DNA of 64,000 nucleotides, taken from assembly GCF_026914185.1 (NCBI RefSeq), contig NC_070560.1:2719501-2783500 (forward strand), written 5' to 3'. The position numbers and the translations under genes were made by a program. Origin of the DNA: Puccinia triticina. Taxonomy: Eukaryota; Basidiomycota; Pucciniomycetes; Pucciniales; Pucciniaceae. This document shows positions 10,989-23,225 of the stretch, piece by piece. The notes beneath the pieces were generated by a model. It had not been told where the DNA came from and made no database searches. It was given only the letters and a program-made list of their open reading frames with translations. Position 1 is the first letter of the stretch. Every line of letters begins with the position of its first letter.

Positions 10989-11913
10989 CTAGCTCCTTTT
11001 CAGCCGTTGGTAGGGTCCAACTAGTATCCAAGCCCACTGGTCAGGTGCCAAGGTTGGCGGAATCCTTCTCTTTTCTCTGGGGTTAGTGGGGTTAGCTGCT
11101 GACTTCATGGTCATCAGGTTTTCAACAACCCGGAGTACTGGCTCCCTTTTTACCCAAAATACAACCCCGTGGCAGTCGCGGTGTTCTATGCGGAGCAGAA
11201 GGCCAACCTCTGGCGGAGGCCAGAGTCCCATTTCAATAGGCTTGGGCTTGAGCGTACTGACTGGAATCCAGCCAAGAAACGCAAACAAACTAGCCAGAGG
11301 CTGAATCAGAGCAGGGAAGAGGCCGCGTCTGTGGTTGGGGCCGGGATCACACTCAAAGCTGAGCCGCTGTCAACCTCTGCGACTCCTAAGACAATCCTGT
11401 GGCCGGCCACAGCTGTTTGAGACCCCAATTGGAAGGCAAACGGACAGTGAACGCTGGCTGTCACACGCAGGGCCCCTTTGACAATCACCAAACCAAAAGG
11501 ACAGAGGCCCGCAAATAAGGTTAGGATTTGTGGAAAGAAATTGGCTTCCAAGCACTGAGCAGGTGTGGCAGGCCTCCCATGGTGATTGCGCTTCCCAATA
11601 TAGTCTTTGATACCAATGTACCTGGCGTCTCTGTCTTGGCCTCTAAAATATTGTCCTGCTCCTGCAAAGGAAACCTTTCTGCCTTTTCCCATCAATGAAT
11701 TCTCCATTTTCTCCCCTTCAATCCAGACCATCTAGAAAATTTTAACCTTTTGATGCACAGGCTGAGTTCCTGGCATAGGTATTGGTGGTGGAGGGGTGGC
11801 TAGGGCTTAGGTTGAGCAGGAATCCCTCCTGTCCTGTTTGTTTTCTTCATTGCCCTTCTGGGTGGTTTTTGGCTGGTGAGGGCAGTATGGGGGTGAGTTT
11901 GAGGCACCAAGTG
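10989..11913 (-). pseudogene. Degenerate minus-strand gene, unrecognised, hydrophobic segments
   Basis: Coding-like stretches in changing frames: an N-terminal Pro/Asn-rich part from ATG near 11913, then KGRKVSFAGAGQYFRGQ, a hydrophobic segment with ILTLFAGLCPFGLVIVKGA, a further part with GHRIVLGVAEVDSGSAL (stop at 11306), and another frame with LFAFLGWIPVSTLKPKP and EVGLLLRIEHRDC ending at 10989. Stops and frame changes separate them, and no consistent intron set resolves all of them. No family is recognised. It could be a membrane or secreted protein relic or a transposon ORF. Confidence 0.35.
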
Positions 11914-12800
11914 GCATGTCAAAGCTGGGTGAGAGTGACCGGCTGACCGGCGGCCGGTTTTATAGGCTCAGATACCTTAAAAACACACCCAGGAAATCTG
12001 TGTGTGATTTTTCTTTTCCCCAATTGCCAAAATTAACCTGTTGACCAGCCAAGTGCTCATTATGGCCCACATAATTGTCGCTGGCTCTTGCTTGGGCTCT
12101 CTCCCAATCTCTGACAACATTGGGGAAAGATTCCTGATCAGACAGTGGTCACCTCTATCAGTCAACCTTTCACAAATCAATCTTGCTCCTTGATAGTCAT
12201 TCTCTTCTCTGGTTGAATTGCATAAATATTTGGTGCAAGCTGTAGCCTACCTTCTCTAGTCAAAGATCTAAATTTATTTCTTACATTTATAGTTGAACAA
12301 AATCAATGCAGGAGCTTGATTCCATCAATATCAAAGGACAATGTGTTACCTCCATGGAATCGTTGGACTTGCCTTAATCTCTGTTTCTGTAAAGGCTACG
12401 TTGCTTACGGCCTCATACTTGGATACAAGCAACATTCAAGATCAAAGCAGTGTTTGCCGCAATGACAAATCTGATGTCTAACACCACCCCTAACCCTGTA
12501 CGCCAATTCACCTCACATTATTGGTGTCCCTGGTCAAAATATCACATTGCATTAAACTCATCAATTTTTCATTTTAGAGATGAATTTGCAACAAAAAAGT
12601 TGCACCGCGGCATGAGCCCTGCATGATCTGTGGCTTGCACTTTGGCTATGAAAGGTGAACTGGAGACAAAAATTACTTGGATGGTGTGGCCTAAGCCTTG
12701 TTCCATTAATCCAATGATGATTCACAGCAAGTTTTTTTGTTATCTCAAATGCAAGCAATGACCCAAGACCGATCTGTTTCCTATGATCCTACAAAGCATT
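11914..12800. other. No gene supported
   Basis: AT-rich unique-looking sequence. Open frames are short and lack protein-like composition. No repeat boundaries were seen. Confidence 0.5.
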
Positions 12801-13055
12801 GACAACCAACTCTGAGTTCATTTCACAAGGCGCGTGGAACTACATCACTAATAAAGATGGGTTGGTCTTTAGGCACGCCAAAAAATTGCCAGATGCATGC
12901 CAAAAGAGGCGTGAACTCCGGACCACTCCAAGATTTTTGGAGTGGAGGATTGTTCACTCCAAAACCAGCCCCCATTTGGAGTGCCCAACCCGGCACTCCA
13001 GGCTGGTATGGAGTGAACACCCTGCCACGCCAAAACCAGCCCCCCCTTGATGGCC

Positions 13056-13190
13056 AGGCTGCGCCGGCCATTGAGGGCAGTATTTATGTACACTCAATTA
13101 CCGGCACAGGCCGGCCATTGAGGGCAGTACACTCGATTACCGGTCTGCGCCGGCCACCGAGGGCAGTACACTCAATGACCGGCGCACGTG
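13056..13190. repeat. ACCGG-type palindromic repeats
   Basis: Three tandem copies of a roughly 40-bp unit around GGCCATTGAGGGCAGTA, joined by palindromic CCGGC/GCCGG words (TTACCGGCACAGGCCGGCC). They resemble the building blocks of the foldbacks at 38139-38431 and 55624-56769. A separate GGAGTG-rich inverted block (CACTCCA / TGGAGTG) precedes them at 12920-13020. Confidence 0.6.
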
Positions 13191-13225
13191 TTTGTGTGAC
13201 ACGTAGACCATCACCCAGCCATATC

Positions 13226-13750
13226 ATGCCAAGATGAGTGCCCCACAATCCCAGGGGAGAATTAGCTGATACCTTCAATAATTGTATCTGATTTTCATCC
13301 ATCAGTACAGAAATCCTGTTGAGGAGATTTTCTGAATTCATTCACAAACCCTGGGTAATCTGAGGCTCCCCTGGACTTGTCCCAGAGTACTAACTCCCCT
13401 GGAAAAAAAAATTAGCAACTGAAGAATGTGTCACACAAATTTATAAATTTGTGCTGGTGTGTCACATTTTTCATCACTGAGCCAAATGATGCCAACCTGA
13501 GTGCTCATGCAGAGCCAGGGGCTTAGGTGGACCCTTCAAAAATTGTTTATAACTTTCAGCCATATGTACACAAATGAATTTGGGGATATTGTCTGAAGTC
13601 ATACACAACTCCTGATTCAAAAAGCAAAACATGATGTAAAATTAAGAAATACAGAATGAATATGATGTTTTTTCTGCTGGACTTTTCCCGGCAGAACTTC
13701 AAATATTTTGTGAAAAAATTCAGCAACTAAAGAATGTGTCACACAAACTT
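13226..13750. repeat. Two diverged tandem copies of a ~280-bp unit
   Basis: The blocks starting near 13226 and 13487 align in order: ATGCCAAnnTGAGTGC, then CTTCAAnAATTGT, then a GTACANAAAT block, then GCAACTnAAGAATGTGTCAC. The second copy ends near 13750. Divergence is considerable, so the duplication is old. No coding capacity. Confidence 0.6.
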
Positions 13751-13839
13751 ACCCGTGTATCTTTTTGTGTACCACTAACATATCTTGAGCTTTTTGGGAT
13801 TTATTATAAACACATGATAGAATGAAATATATAGAGCTG

Positions 13840-14103
13840 GCACTTTGCACCTGGGTACCTGCAGCGGGTGCAGGTAAATTCCTGAATTTTGACCCAGAAT
13901 GGACACCCGCACCTGTTGGCTTTTACCTGCATACTTCCACGGTTAACCATCCACAGGTACCTAGTACCCGCCAATGGTAACTAGGGGCAAGCAGAGCTGT
14001 GCAGAATGGTTATTTGTGCGCAGGTACGTGCCTGAATTTGGACACAGACTGGACACCCTCACCCGCACCGGGTGGACACCTGCGCACTTCCACAGGTACC
14101 CGC
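13840..14103. repeat. GGTACCTGC/GCAGGTACC-rich repeat, target of the next solo LTR
   Basis: Repeated GGTACC, CCTGCA and ACACCCGCACC words form a partly inverted block that resumes right of the LTR (15092-15120, GCGGGTGTCAAGTACCCGCC). The LTR at 14104 therefore inserted into it. Confidence 0.45.
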
Positions 14104-15091
14104 TGTCGTAGACGGAAAAGTGGAAAAATAAAAAGTTTTTTCTATGCCACATAATTACTCATACTGGGCCTCAAGATACCATCAAATTGACCCCAGGAAT
14201 GGATTCTAAGGCCAATTTCACCCCTAGTCACCACTGGAAGCACCCCTGGACCCCCTCTAGTGTGGAGGTTACACCTCATGGACACCTATCACACGGCCAG
14301 CCCCAGTAACCCAGCTGTCACCTGCTTCAACCCAAGTTTCACAGTAGTGCACTTATACATACCACAGGATACAAACATACATCTCCCTGTCAGGCTACAC
14401 TCATTACATATTAGCTAAATACACTCCTTTATATACATAGTATGACATCATTTACACTGTTTCTGCAGCCTCAGACTTTGTGTATACACTAATTCTCCCT
14501 GTATGAAAGCTCATGCAGTCTACTGTCACCTCATGCATGTGTTAGAATGTTATTTTGTATATTCTGACATCATGTATGCACCCCTGGCATATTTAGAATG
14601 TTCTGTGGTATATTCTGACACCATTCATGCACCCCTGAGGGGTTATGACATCATTTGTATCTACTCCCACCAGCTAAAATCCCTCACCCTGTTGTCTAGA
14701 TTAGCTGAAACCCTAACCCACAAGCCCCTTTGGGGCTCCACTTTTGTCTATAAAAGGAGCTCTCTCCACCCCCAGTGGCCTGCTCCCCAGTTCCTCACCC
14801 AGAACTCACAAGTCACCCAACACTCATCCACACTCAAATCCTAAAACCCTTATAACAATAACTCAACCCTTATAACAATAATTCAACCCTTATAACAAAG
14901 TAATTAAAACACTTACACGTTGCCAGTCAAACAGATTTCATCTGGAACAGACCAGACCTATCACTTAATAAAACTTGCCAAGCTGAGCTTGTTGGGTCTT
15001 GTTGACTGATAATAGAAGGGCAGAGCTTGCAACTTCATCATACCCTTCACCATTCAGCAAAAGGGTTTCATTACCACTTTTGAGTCTTACA
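14104..15091 (+). repeat. Solo LTR (family 2), second copy, 4-bp target duplication CCGC
   Basis: Starts TGTCGTAGACGGAAAAGTGG and ends GAGTCTTACA, with CCGC on both sides. TATA at 14749-14756 (CTATAAAAGGAG). It is homologous to 8948-10062 across the whole length but clearly diverged, so the two insertions are not recent twins. Confidence 0.8.
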
Positions 15092-15327
15092 CCGCCTGCG
15101 GGTGTCAAGTACCCGCCAACAGATGATAGGGTCCAGCTCTAGAAATATATGATTCCTGTGATAAATAAATTGTTTCTTCTAAGTACTAGAGGCCATGGCA
15201 GCTTCGCCGCCGCAGGCCCAGGGTCCATCCTGTTGCACCTCCCCAATCACATCACCATTAATATTTGTTACTCTCAGGTGAAGGGCTAATTACATTCCAA
15301 ATTATGTCTCACAAGGACATCTTGACA

Positions 15328-15895
15328 TCAAATTGTCAAAACAAGACAAGTCCATTTTCTGTAGAGAGAAGAGATTTGACGGGGGCCAAGGGGGAACACA
15401 GGATGATTTGTTGGTACACATTTGATGGTAGGAGTGTATGTTTTTTTGAAGAGGGGGGGGGGGGGGGGAGAAGAGCAAGTGGGTTTATCAGTTGGGCAAG
15501 AATTGGCAACGATCTGACGCAAGCAATGCAAATAGTAGAGGAATTATGATTGCCATGGTCCAGCAAGATTCCGGCGGCTCTAAAGAGACAAGAGTTATCA
15601 TCCGGGACGACTTGCAGGACCAGATGACCGGCCTCAAGTGCAACGGAGGCGGAGACAGAGTCCAAGCCATTGTTGTGTCCAATCTTTGATGCAGAGGGCA
15701 AGGCACTGCTTTGGTCTTGAACCCCCGCTAGAGAGGAGAGACTCGATTTCGCCGGCGCCCGTCCGACGTTGTTTGTTACCCGGGCCGGCTTGCTCAGTGG
15801 GGTCGATTGACCAGGTGCGGATGGCGCAGGCAAGGGGACACTCAAAGAGGATCCTTGAGACGCGGATATTTGCAGAACTTTGCCACTCTTAAAGT
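15328..15895 (-). pseudogene. Fragment of an OTU-domain deubiquitinase gene (OTU1/YOD1-like)
   Basis: The minus strand encodes a Ser/Pro-rich linker followed by GHLVLQVVPDDNSCLFRAAG. The D-x-x-C core (DDNSC) is the catalytic motif of OTU cysteine proteases, and the surrounding context is most like OTU1/YOD1, which trims ubiquitin with Cdc48/p97. A following stretch LRQIVANSC, which normally comes soon after, sits in a different frame near 15528, so a frameshift is present. It is followed by a C-rich homopolymer (15453-15470) and no later OTU exons (no catalytic His region). The N-terminal UBX-like part is also absent. This is a truncated, non-functional host gene fragment. Confidence 0.6.
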
Positions 15896-16430
15896 GGATG
15901 CGGGCTGCGCGGCGTGCTATCCTCTTGCGCAGCGCAGCGGATCAGCTCTCACGCCGCTCACCCGTGTGGGCTACTGAGTCTGACGTGGCTAGGCTGTATG
16001 GTGTAATGACTAGAGTACTACAATGGAAAATCAGACAGGCCAGAGATGATTTTTTCACGAATGTCTACAGACAAGCTAATGACAACAACAGGAACAATTC
16101 AGGAAAATAAAAGAATGATTTCTTTGGAATTCTCTCTTTGAACAATGGTTGGATATGATAATGTTTATATTCGCGCTGATGCTAATGATACAAAAAGAAC
16201 AAAAATATTACCATGGGGAAAAGGTACAATAACAAAGATAACTTCTTTTATATTTTTACAAAAAGGTAAGTGCGCGCTTGCTTTTGGATTCTTGCCCTAC
16301 AGTCTAATCACAAATAATAAAAGAAACTCGTATTTCCTATTCCCGAGGTTAGTCGTATTGTGTATTGGAAATCCAAAGATGAGCTGAAAAACCGTATCAA
16401 ACTAATTAGGTTAGTTTTATGCGTAAATAC

Positions 16431-17233
16431 TGCAAGAATTCAAACGACTAAGAGATATGTTGCTATCAGGGTCATGTTTATGATACAAGTTTTTAATAGA
16501 AAAGAACAAAAAGAGCTCAGGTCATACCTAAGAGCAGGAGCGCGATTTGATAAAGCAGCAAGTGATGAGAGACAACACTAGATAGTGTGCGAGACAATGG
16601 AATGGTCGAAGAATCAAAGAGATGAAATAAGAATTGCTTGAGAGCAGGAAAAATGGAAAGAACAGGGAAAAGAGAATAATCAGATGATCGGCACGAGGTC
16701 GTCGATGTACTGAAGTGGGTGTAGGTGTTATATGAAAGCGCTGATGTGCGGATAGGATCGGAGATGAATGTGTTGGTTGAGTTGTGAACAAGCTGGGGAT
16801 GGCTAAGATGTGGAAAGAAGAGCGAGTGAAAATGAGCTTTAGAGTCTCCTTTTAAGGAGGAAGCAAAGACTCTCTTACGAATAAGGTAGTACCGTTTGGC
16901 GTCGCTATGCACTGACCCTCTTGGGGTTCAGGTTGTTTGCGGTAGGCAGGTCTTGACCAGACTGGTCGTAGGGCTTAGGCAACTGGGCTTCGTCTGTGAC
17001 GGTAGGAAGGGTCTGGTTAGTTGCTGGACCCTGGCTGCTTCAGTCTTAGACTGGTATGTATGTGAGGAAGGCTTACCTGTTCCATCAGGGACTGACTGAT
17101 TAGGCCCGTAGACGCTTTGATAGATGAGACCGGGTTGCTGGGTTACCGGTGGCTGAGACGGATGAGTTGCAAGACTGTTGACGGAGTCCAGGCGTGCCGG
17201 TTTGTCCTTCAAGCTTTCACGTGAAGTTTCACA
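16431..17233 (-). repeat. Left (3') LTR of the copia element
   Basis: 803 bp. It differs from the right LTR at only a few positions (for example CAGCAAGTGATG versus CAGCGAGTGATG). The last part of the pol frame reads into it from the internal side. Confidence 0.9.
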
Positions 17234-20200
17234 GCCCCCCATGCTTGGAGCCGTTGGGGGAGAAGCAGACAATTCCAGGATCACGTCTGACGTGAAAGCT
17301 TCAAGTGACCGGATGATGTGAGACCGACCCACCGGTTTGGTGAGAAAGTCCGACGAATTGAGATGAGTCGGAACGTACTTGAGTCTGACAATTTTAGCCT
17401 TGACTAATTCCCGCACAAAGTGCAAGCGCAAGTCCATGTGCTTTGTACGGAAACCATTTTGACTAATCTGGCTTAGCGCCAAGTCAATCGCACCGCGATT
17501 GTCGACTTGAATGATTGGAGCTTGGAGATCATGCGCCGGAAGAATTTCGTTGATGAGAATGACCAGCCAGGTGACATCCTTGCAGGCGTCTGCAAGAGCC
17601 TTGTACTCTGCTTCAGTAGAGGACAGAGAGACCGTCGTCTGTTTGCGAGACTTCCAGGAAGCGATGTGTCCATTAAAGGTGATGAGAAAGCCGGTGTGCG
17701 ATTGGCGGGAGTCAGGACAGTTGGCCCAGTCAGAGTCAACCGAGGCTAGCAAGCCACTGTGTGCTGAACGGAAGAACGCTAGGCCCCTGCCGCGCGTGCC
17801 ATTGAGGTATTGAAATACTTGCATGGCGGCCGTGTAATGCGTGACACCTGGGTTCTTGAGATATTGCGATAATTTGCTGACGGCGTACGAGATGTCCGGA
17901 CGCGTGAGGATACTGAGATAGTTGAGCGAACCAATCATTGCTCGGTAGTTGACGCCAAGCTCTCTGAAGCGACTGATCTCATCAGCGGTGGCTGCGGAAA
18001 GGTGATCCTTTGGGTTGATTGGGCAAGACGCAGGTGGGAGGTTGGCTGCATTAAACTCAACAAGTTTTCGTTCGATGTACTGAGACTGATTCAAAATGAT
18101 GCCTTCAGGAGCCCTGTCGAGTTTCATGCCCAGAAGAAAGGTGGATTCGCCGAGATATTTGATGTTGAATTCCTGACTCATTTGGCTCTTGAAGACAAGT
18201 GGGTCAGAACTGATGATAACCAGATCATCAACATGCGCAAAAATCCATGTTGCAGGAGACGTCATTCGAAAGAACACACACGGATCCGCAACTGAGATTT
18301 GAAAACCGATTCTGGATAGGAAGGAGCTGAGCCGTTTGTACCATGCGAGTGAAGCTTGCTTGAGCCCATAGATCGCCTTTTTCAATTCTAGGATGATGTT
18401 GCTGTTTGAAAGATAACCCGGTGGCGGACTCATGAACACTTTTTCTTCTAAGTCGCAGGTGAGAAAGGCTGACTTGACGTCTAGCTGATGAATCTGAAGC
18501 GAGTTGGTGATGGCAAAAGAGAGGAGTACCCGAAGTGATGACGGTTTACCGGTTGGTGCGTATTTCATTTCAAAGTTGAGTCCGTAAGTCTGCCAAAAGC
18601 CTTGCGCGCAGATGCGAGCTTTGTACTTGGTGACCTCGTTGTTGGCGCCGAGCTTCTTCTTGTGTGCCCAGGTTGACGGGATGACCTCCATTTCAGCAGT
18701 CATGGGACGCTTGATCCATACATTGTGAAGAATCATGTTGGAAATTTCCTTTTCTTCAGCTTTTCTCCATTGCTCATTCTCAGCGCTGGCCATCGCTTGT
18801 CTGTGATTCTTTGGTTCGACGGTGTGAGCTGAGCAAGCGTTAGATCAACATCTGTTGTAGTGCAGGATGTTTTCCGAGTCAATCGTACTGCTGATTTGAG
18901 TGGGATGCCTTGGTCCATGCACAATGATTCGTCTTCTGACCGGTTCAGCGTCTCCAGCGTCGGGGGCAGAATCCTCAGAGTGATGTGAGTTTAAGCTAGA
19001 TGAGTCATCAATGTCCATCAAGTCGTTTTCAAGCCGGAATGAGTGATCAACCTCCTCATGCTGAGTTATCAAGTCTTCTCTTGAAAAGGGAAGGATTGGT
19101 TCTGAGACAAAGTCTGGAAGCGACGAGTGAGGAAAGGAATCAAGACTGGAGGTGATCGCGTTGAGCTGGGGAAAAACCGACTCATCAAAGTAGGCGTGAC
19201 GAGTTTTGAAAACCTTCTTGTCCTCGAGACGAACCACCCTGTAGCAGGAGTAGTCATTGCTGTAACCTATGAGGATTGCCTCCCAAGCTACTGGATCAAA
19301 CTTCGCCTTGCGCAATTGATTTGGCTTAACTAACCACGCCTTGCACCCAAAAGGTCGAAAGAAACGGAGATTTGGTGTCTTCTTGAAGAGTTGCTCTAGA
19401 GCTGACGGTTGGTTTTTGCCGACTGAGGGAAGGCAGTTGGTTACTGCCATGGCTGTCTTGACCGCTTCACCCCACCACTCCTTAGCTAGTCCTGACTGCA
19501 TCAACATGCAACGCGCCATGTTGATGATGGTTTTGTTTGCTCTTTCCGCCACACCGTTGTGCTGAGGGGTGTAGGGAGGTGCAACGTTATGCTGAATTCC
19601 GGATTCCTTGAGATGTTCCAAAAGAGTTCTGTTGACGAATTCCCCTCCGCCATCAGTGATTAGTTTCTTCATCGTTGTTCCCGTCTGATTTTTGAAGAAG
19701 CATTTGAAGTCGAGGATTGCCGCGGTAGCTTGAGACTTTTCTTTGAGGAGAGTGACACTGATATAGCCCGTGTGTTGGTCGACGAGAGTGAGAAAGTATC
19801 TTGCACCCGAGTTAGTTGAAGGAGTAACCGGTCCCACTAAGTCACCGTGTATCACGTCCAACGCTCCACTTGTTGGATTGAAATGGCCTTTAAACGGCAG
19901 ACGACATGCTTTGCCCTTCATGCAAGGATCACAATTGGTTGGTTGTTCAAAAGTCACATCAGGCAGCGCCAGTTTGATTTGAGCTATGCCAGCGTGGCCA
20001 AGTTGTGCATGCCAGGTGAGAAAGGGTGTGGTCTTTGAGGAATGGGTGTTCGTGGCAAGCATCGTGACAAAGCTGGAAACCGGTCCTAGAGCAGTGGTGA
20101 ATTCAAGAACACCATTGACCATTATATAAGTGAACTTGAAGTTGTCATCGATGATCACTTGATGAAATGTCCCCTCCCTGTTGATGACAACGGTTTTCTT

Positions 20201-21301
20201 GGTGAGCTTGCCCAGGGATATCAAGTGACGGCTGAGACCCGGAACGTAGAGAGAGTCTGGGAGTTCCAAAACCTTTCCGTCTGATTGAAAGATTACTGCC
20301 GTGCCGCTGCGAGTGGCCATGAGACCTCCTGAAGAGTTTCCTGTACTGATTGGAATGTTGCATATGCTGGTGTCCCTAAAGAAGGCGAGGTCGTTGAACA
20401 TATGGTGAGATGCACCTGAGTCCAAGACTGGCCCAAGTGGATCCGTGTTGTGTGAAAGACATTGAATCGTGACGCAGTGAGCAAAAGCTGGAGTGCTGTG
20501 AGCGGACGAACTTGAGGGTTCCGGAGCTTGGGAATTGAGACTGGTAGGAGCGGCATTGCGCGGCTTTCTGACCGGACGCAACTCAGGGTGAAGTGCCCAG
20601 CATTTGGATTCGGGATGCGCAGCTTCAGGATTGTGTACTCCGTTCCAACATCCTGGAGGCGGTCGAGTTCTTGGAGTACTAGACAAGGCCGTCCCAACGC
20701 GTTCAGCTGAAACCAATTTGTGAAACGACTCGTCGTTGTTTGCGAGATCGTGGAGTTTCTCAATGAGCAGCTCGGAGTCATTCATGATTACCTTGTTCAT
20801 CATGAGTGGATCCGTTATTCCACTTCTCTTGACACCGATTTTTCCGCAGATAGCCCCACAGATTGCGGATTCTGTCTGAATGTGACCAATTGAATTGAAG
20901 TGAGTCATACAGACTTCGACTTGGTCCAAGAAGGCGTTGAGATCTCCGTCAAATCTGAGATTGTGCCAGCGATTGGTGGCTCTAGTGATGCCATGAGCCG
21001 TGCTGGAACCATACGTCCTTTTGATTTTTGACCAGATTTTGTATCCGTTGGAGATCCGGTGTTGCTTGACAATGCCGTTATAGATACAATCCCCTATCTT
21101 TGAACAAAGGATATTGGCCGTTTCTGCAAGAAGTTCCCGAACGCGAGCATTGGGTGCTTGACCTGGATTAGTGGTAACGGTCGCAAAGAGACCATTCCTG
21201 GTGAGAAGCCCTTCCATGCGATTGGACCAGATTGGGTAGTTGGAGCTGCCAATGAGGACAGGGATTTGTTTGAGTTCTTCTTTGCCGATGTTGGCTGCCA
21301 T
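16928..21301 (-). pseudogene. gag-pol: Copia Gag-Pol polyprotein with one internal TGA
   Basis: Starts at ATG 21301 (MAANIGKEELKQ). Gag occupies roughly the first 250 residues, including a copia Gag core and a Cys/His segment (CWNGVHNPEAAHPESKCW). The protease has LDSGASHHMF. Integrase has an HxxxH...CDPC zinc part, then HGDLVGP, ITDGGGEF and NGVAERANKT holding the D, D and E. RT has the hallmark copia stretch LDVKSAFLTCDL and FAHVDDLVI (HVDD where YVDD is usual). RNase H follows (SVDSDWANCPDSRQS, STEAEYKALADA). A single in-frame TGA at 18845-18847 separates integrase from RT; the frame continues unchanged after it, so a CGA-to-TGA change is the simplest cause. The C-terminal ~100 codons run through the polypurine tract into the LTR. 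Confidence 0.9.
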
Positions 21302-21370
21302 AGCTGCGTCCTGCTCTTGTCGATTCGTCTTGAGTTGGATTGGATCGATTGGAGTTCGAGACTGTAAATC

Positions 21371-23145
21371 TGCAAGAATTCAAACGACTAAGAGATATGT
21401 TGCTTATCAGGGTCATGTTTATGATACAAGTTTTTTAATAGAAAAGAACAAAAAGAGCTCAGGTCATACCTAAGAGCAGGAGCGCGATTTGATAAAGCAG
21501 CGAGTGATGAGAGAAAACACTAGATAGTGTGCGAGACAATGGAATGGTCGAAGAATCAAAGAGATGAAAGAAGAATTGCTTGAGAGCAGGAAAAATGGAA
21601 AGAACAAGGAAAAGAGAATAATCAGATGATTGGCACGAGGTCGTCGATGTACTGAAGTGGGTGTAGGTGTTATATGAAAGCGCTGATGTGCGGATAGGAT
21701 CGGAGATGAATGTGTTGGTTGAGTTGTGAACAAGCTGGGGATGGCTAAGATGTGGAAAGAATGCAACGAAAGAAGGGCGAGTGAAAATGAGCTTTAGAGT
21801 CTCCTTTTAAGGAGAAAGCAAAGACTCTCTTACGAATAAGGTAGTACCGTTTGGCGTCGCTATGCACTGACCCTCTTGGGGTTCAGGTTGTTTGCGGTAG
21901 GCAGGTCTTGACCAGACTGGTCGTAGGGCTTAGGCAACTGGGCTTCGTCTGTGACGGTAGGAAGGGTCTGGTTAGTTGCTGGACCCTGGCTGCTTCAGTC
22001 TTAGACTGGTATGTATGTGAGGAAGGCTTACCTGTTCCATCAGGGACTGACTGATTAGGCCCGTAGACGCTTTGATAGATGAGACCGGGTTGCTGGGTTA
22101 CCGGTGGCTGAGACGGTGTGGTGGCCCCTCTCGTGGCCAGCTAGTCAGGAGCATCACCGCCGCCAGCAACATCAAGATCAAGACTCCACTCTCTTCTCAC
22201 TCTTCAAGACTCATCAAGATCCTCAAGACCTTCAAGAATTCACCCTCTTTCCATCATCTTCCCACTTTCCACCTTCCCACTTTCAACTGGCTCCCTTCTC
22301 AAGATCTTCCCCTTTTCCCTTCCTTTTCCCTCTCCTCATCTTCCACCCCCTTCTCTTCCATACTCCTTCCCCTCTTTCACTTCCCCTGTCCCCTGCCATC
22401 TAACTCTTTCATTTTTCTTGGTCCTAACACAGCATGTGCTGTGAGTTTACTTCCTAGTTTTGTTTCTGGTTTCTGTCTCTTTCTGTTTGTTGTTTTGTCT
22501 GTCCGGAGTGTTTCTGTCTCCTCTTTCCTCTTTTCCTTTTTCTTTCCTCTGGTTCTTTTCTTTCTTCCTCATCTCACTGTGCTTTTCTTGTTTCTTTGGG
22601 TTGTTTTCTCTTTTCCTGCTTCTCTTGTTTGTTGTGAGTGTGTGCGCGTGTAGCGCGCGGAGGATGTGATGAAATGTATGTGACATGTCACCCTGAGTCC
22701 AAGTTCAGCTCGAACTTGGATGATGGGTGGCCATGGCATTCTGATCCCCAGAATACGGTCCATCATCAGAGCTTAGAGATCCGATCTTCAGAGCCCAAAC
22801 CTTCGAGCTCCGCTCGCCGAATCATCAGCATCAGAGTTTTCTAGATCCCCTTCCTTCCTCTTCCTTAAGATCACATTTCCCTTTCCCTCCAAACAAACAA
22901 CCGCCGCCGCGGATCCAAAACCCCGGCGAACATCTCAAAACCACCCAACCACACAGCTATCTCGAATCCTTTCAGCGCTCATCCCTACGGACCACCCACC
23001 ACGAGGGCAGCCTAAACCGCACCTTCCCCTCACAGGACTGCCTCCGCTTGTACGGACAGGAGTCCCTCAACGGATGAGTTGCAAGACTGTTGACGGAGTC
23101 CAGGCGTGCCGGTTTGTCCTTCAAGTTTTCACGTGAAGTTTCACA
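21371..23145 (-). repeat. Right (5') LTR of the copia element, split by a 953-bp insert
   Basis: Pieces 21371-22116 and 23074-23145 rejoin across ACGG (GAGACGG then ATGAGTTGC), exactly as in the intact left LTR. The promoter-bearing 5' LTR is therefore interrupted. Confidence 0.88.
22117..23069. mobile_element. 953-bp LTR-like insertion with 4-bp duplication ACGG
   Basis: Starts TGTGGTGGCC and ends GTCCCTCA, flanked by ACGG at 22113-22116 and 23070-23073. The TG...CA ends and 4-bp duplication suit a solo LTR. The interior is very pyrimidine-rich on the plus strand (22200-22650) and has no credible coding frame. It is not similar to the family-2 LTRs beyond the first few bases. Confidence 0.65.
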
Positions 23146-23225
23146 AATACGTGTATCCTTCTTAGTCAACTTTAGTAATCCTTTCTTAGTCATAACACGT
23201 AATTTCCAATTCTCACAAATATGCT

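Larger units (their letters stand above)
16431..23145 (-). mobile_element. Ty1/copia retrotransposon, nearly intact
   Basis: LTRs are bounded TGCAAGAATTC...TTTCACA, flanked by 5-bp AATAC duplications at 16426-16430 and 23146-23150. Domain order on the minus strand is Gag, protease, integrase, RT, RNase H, as in copia elements. The polyprotein frame is open over 1458 codons except for one TGA. The LTRs are nearly identical apart from a 953-bp insertion in the right one. A polypurine tract (ATGGGGGGC on the minus strand) abuts the left LTR at 17234-17242. Confidence 0.92.
16002..23217 (-). repeat. Left (3') LTR of element B, split by copia insertion
   Basis: The two pieces, 16002-16430 and 23151-23217, rejoin at AATAC and then match 27999-28495 continuously (GCGTAAATAC followed by GTGTATCCTTC). 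This proves the nesting order: B inserted first. Confidence 0.85.

Noticed and set aside
15265..15549. Plus-strand 94-codon frame with poly-Gly
   Set aside because: Poly-Gly comes from a G homopolymer antisense to the OTU fragment.
22072..22653. 193-codon plus-strand frame rich in Ser/Phe/Leu
   Set aside because: Arises from the pyrimidine-rich interior of the 953-bp LTR-like insertion; no domain or conserved motif.
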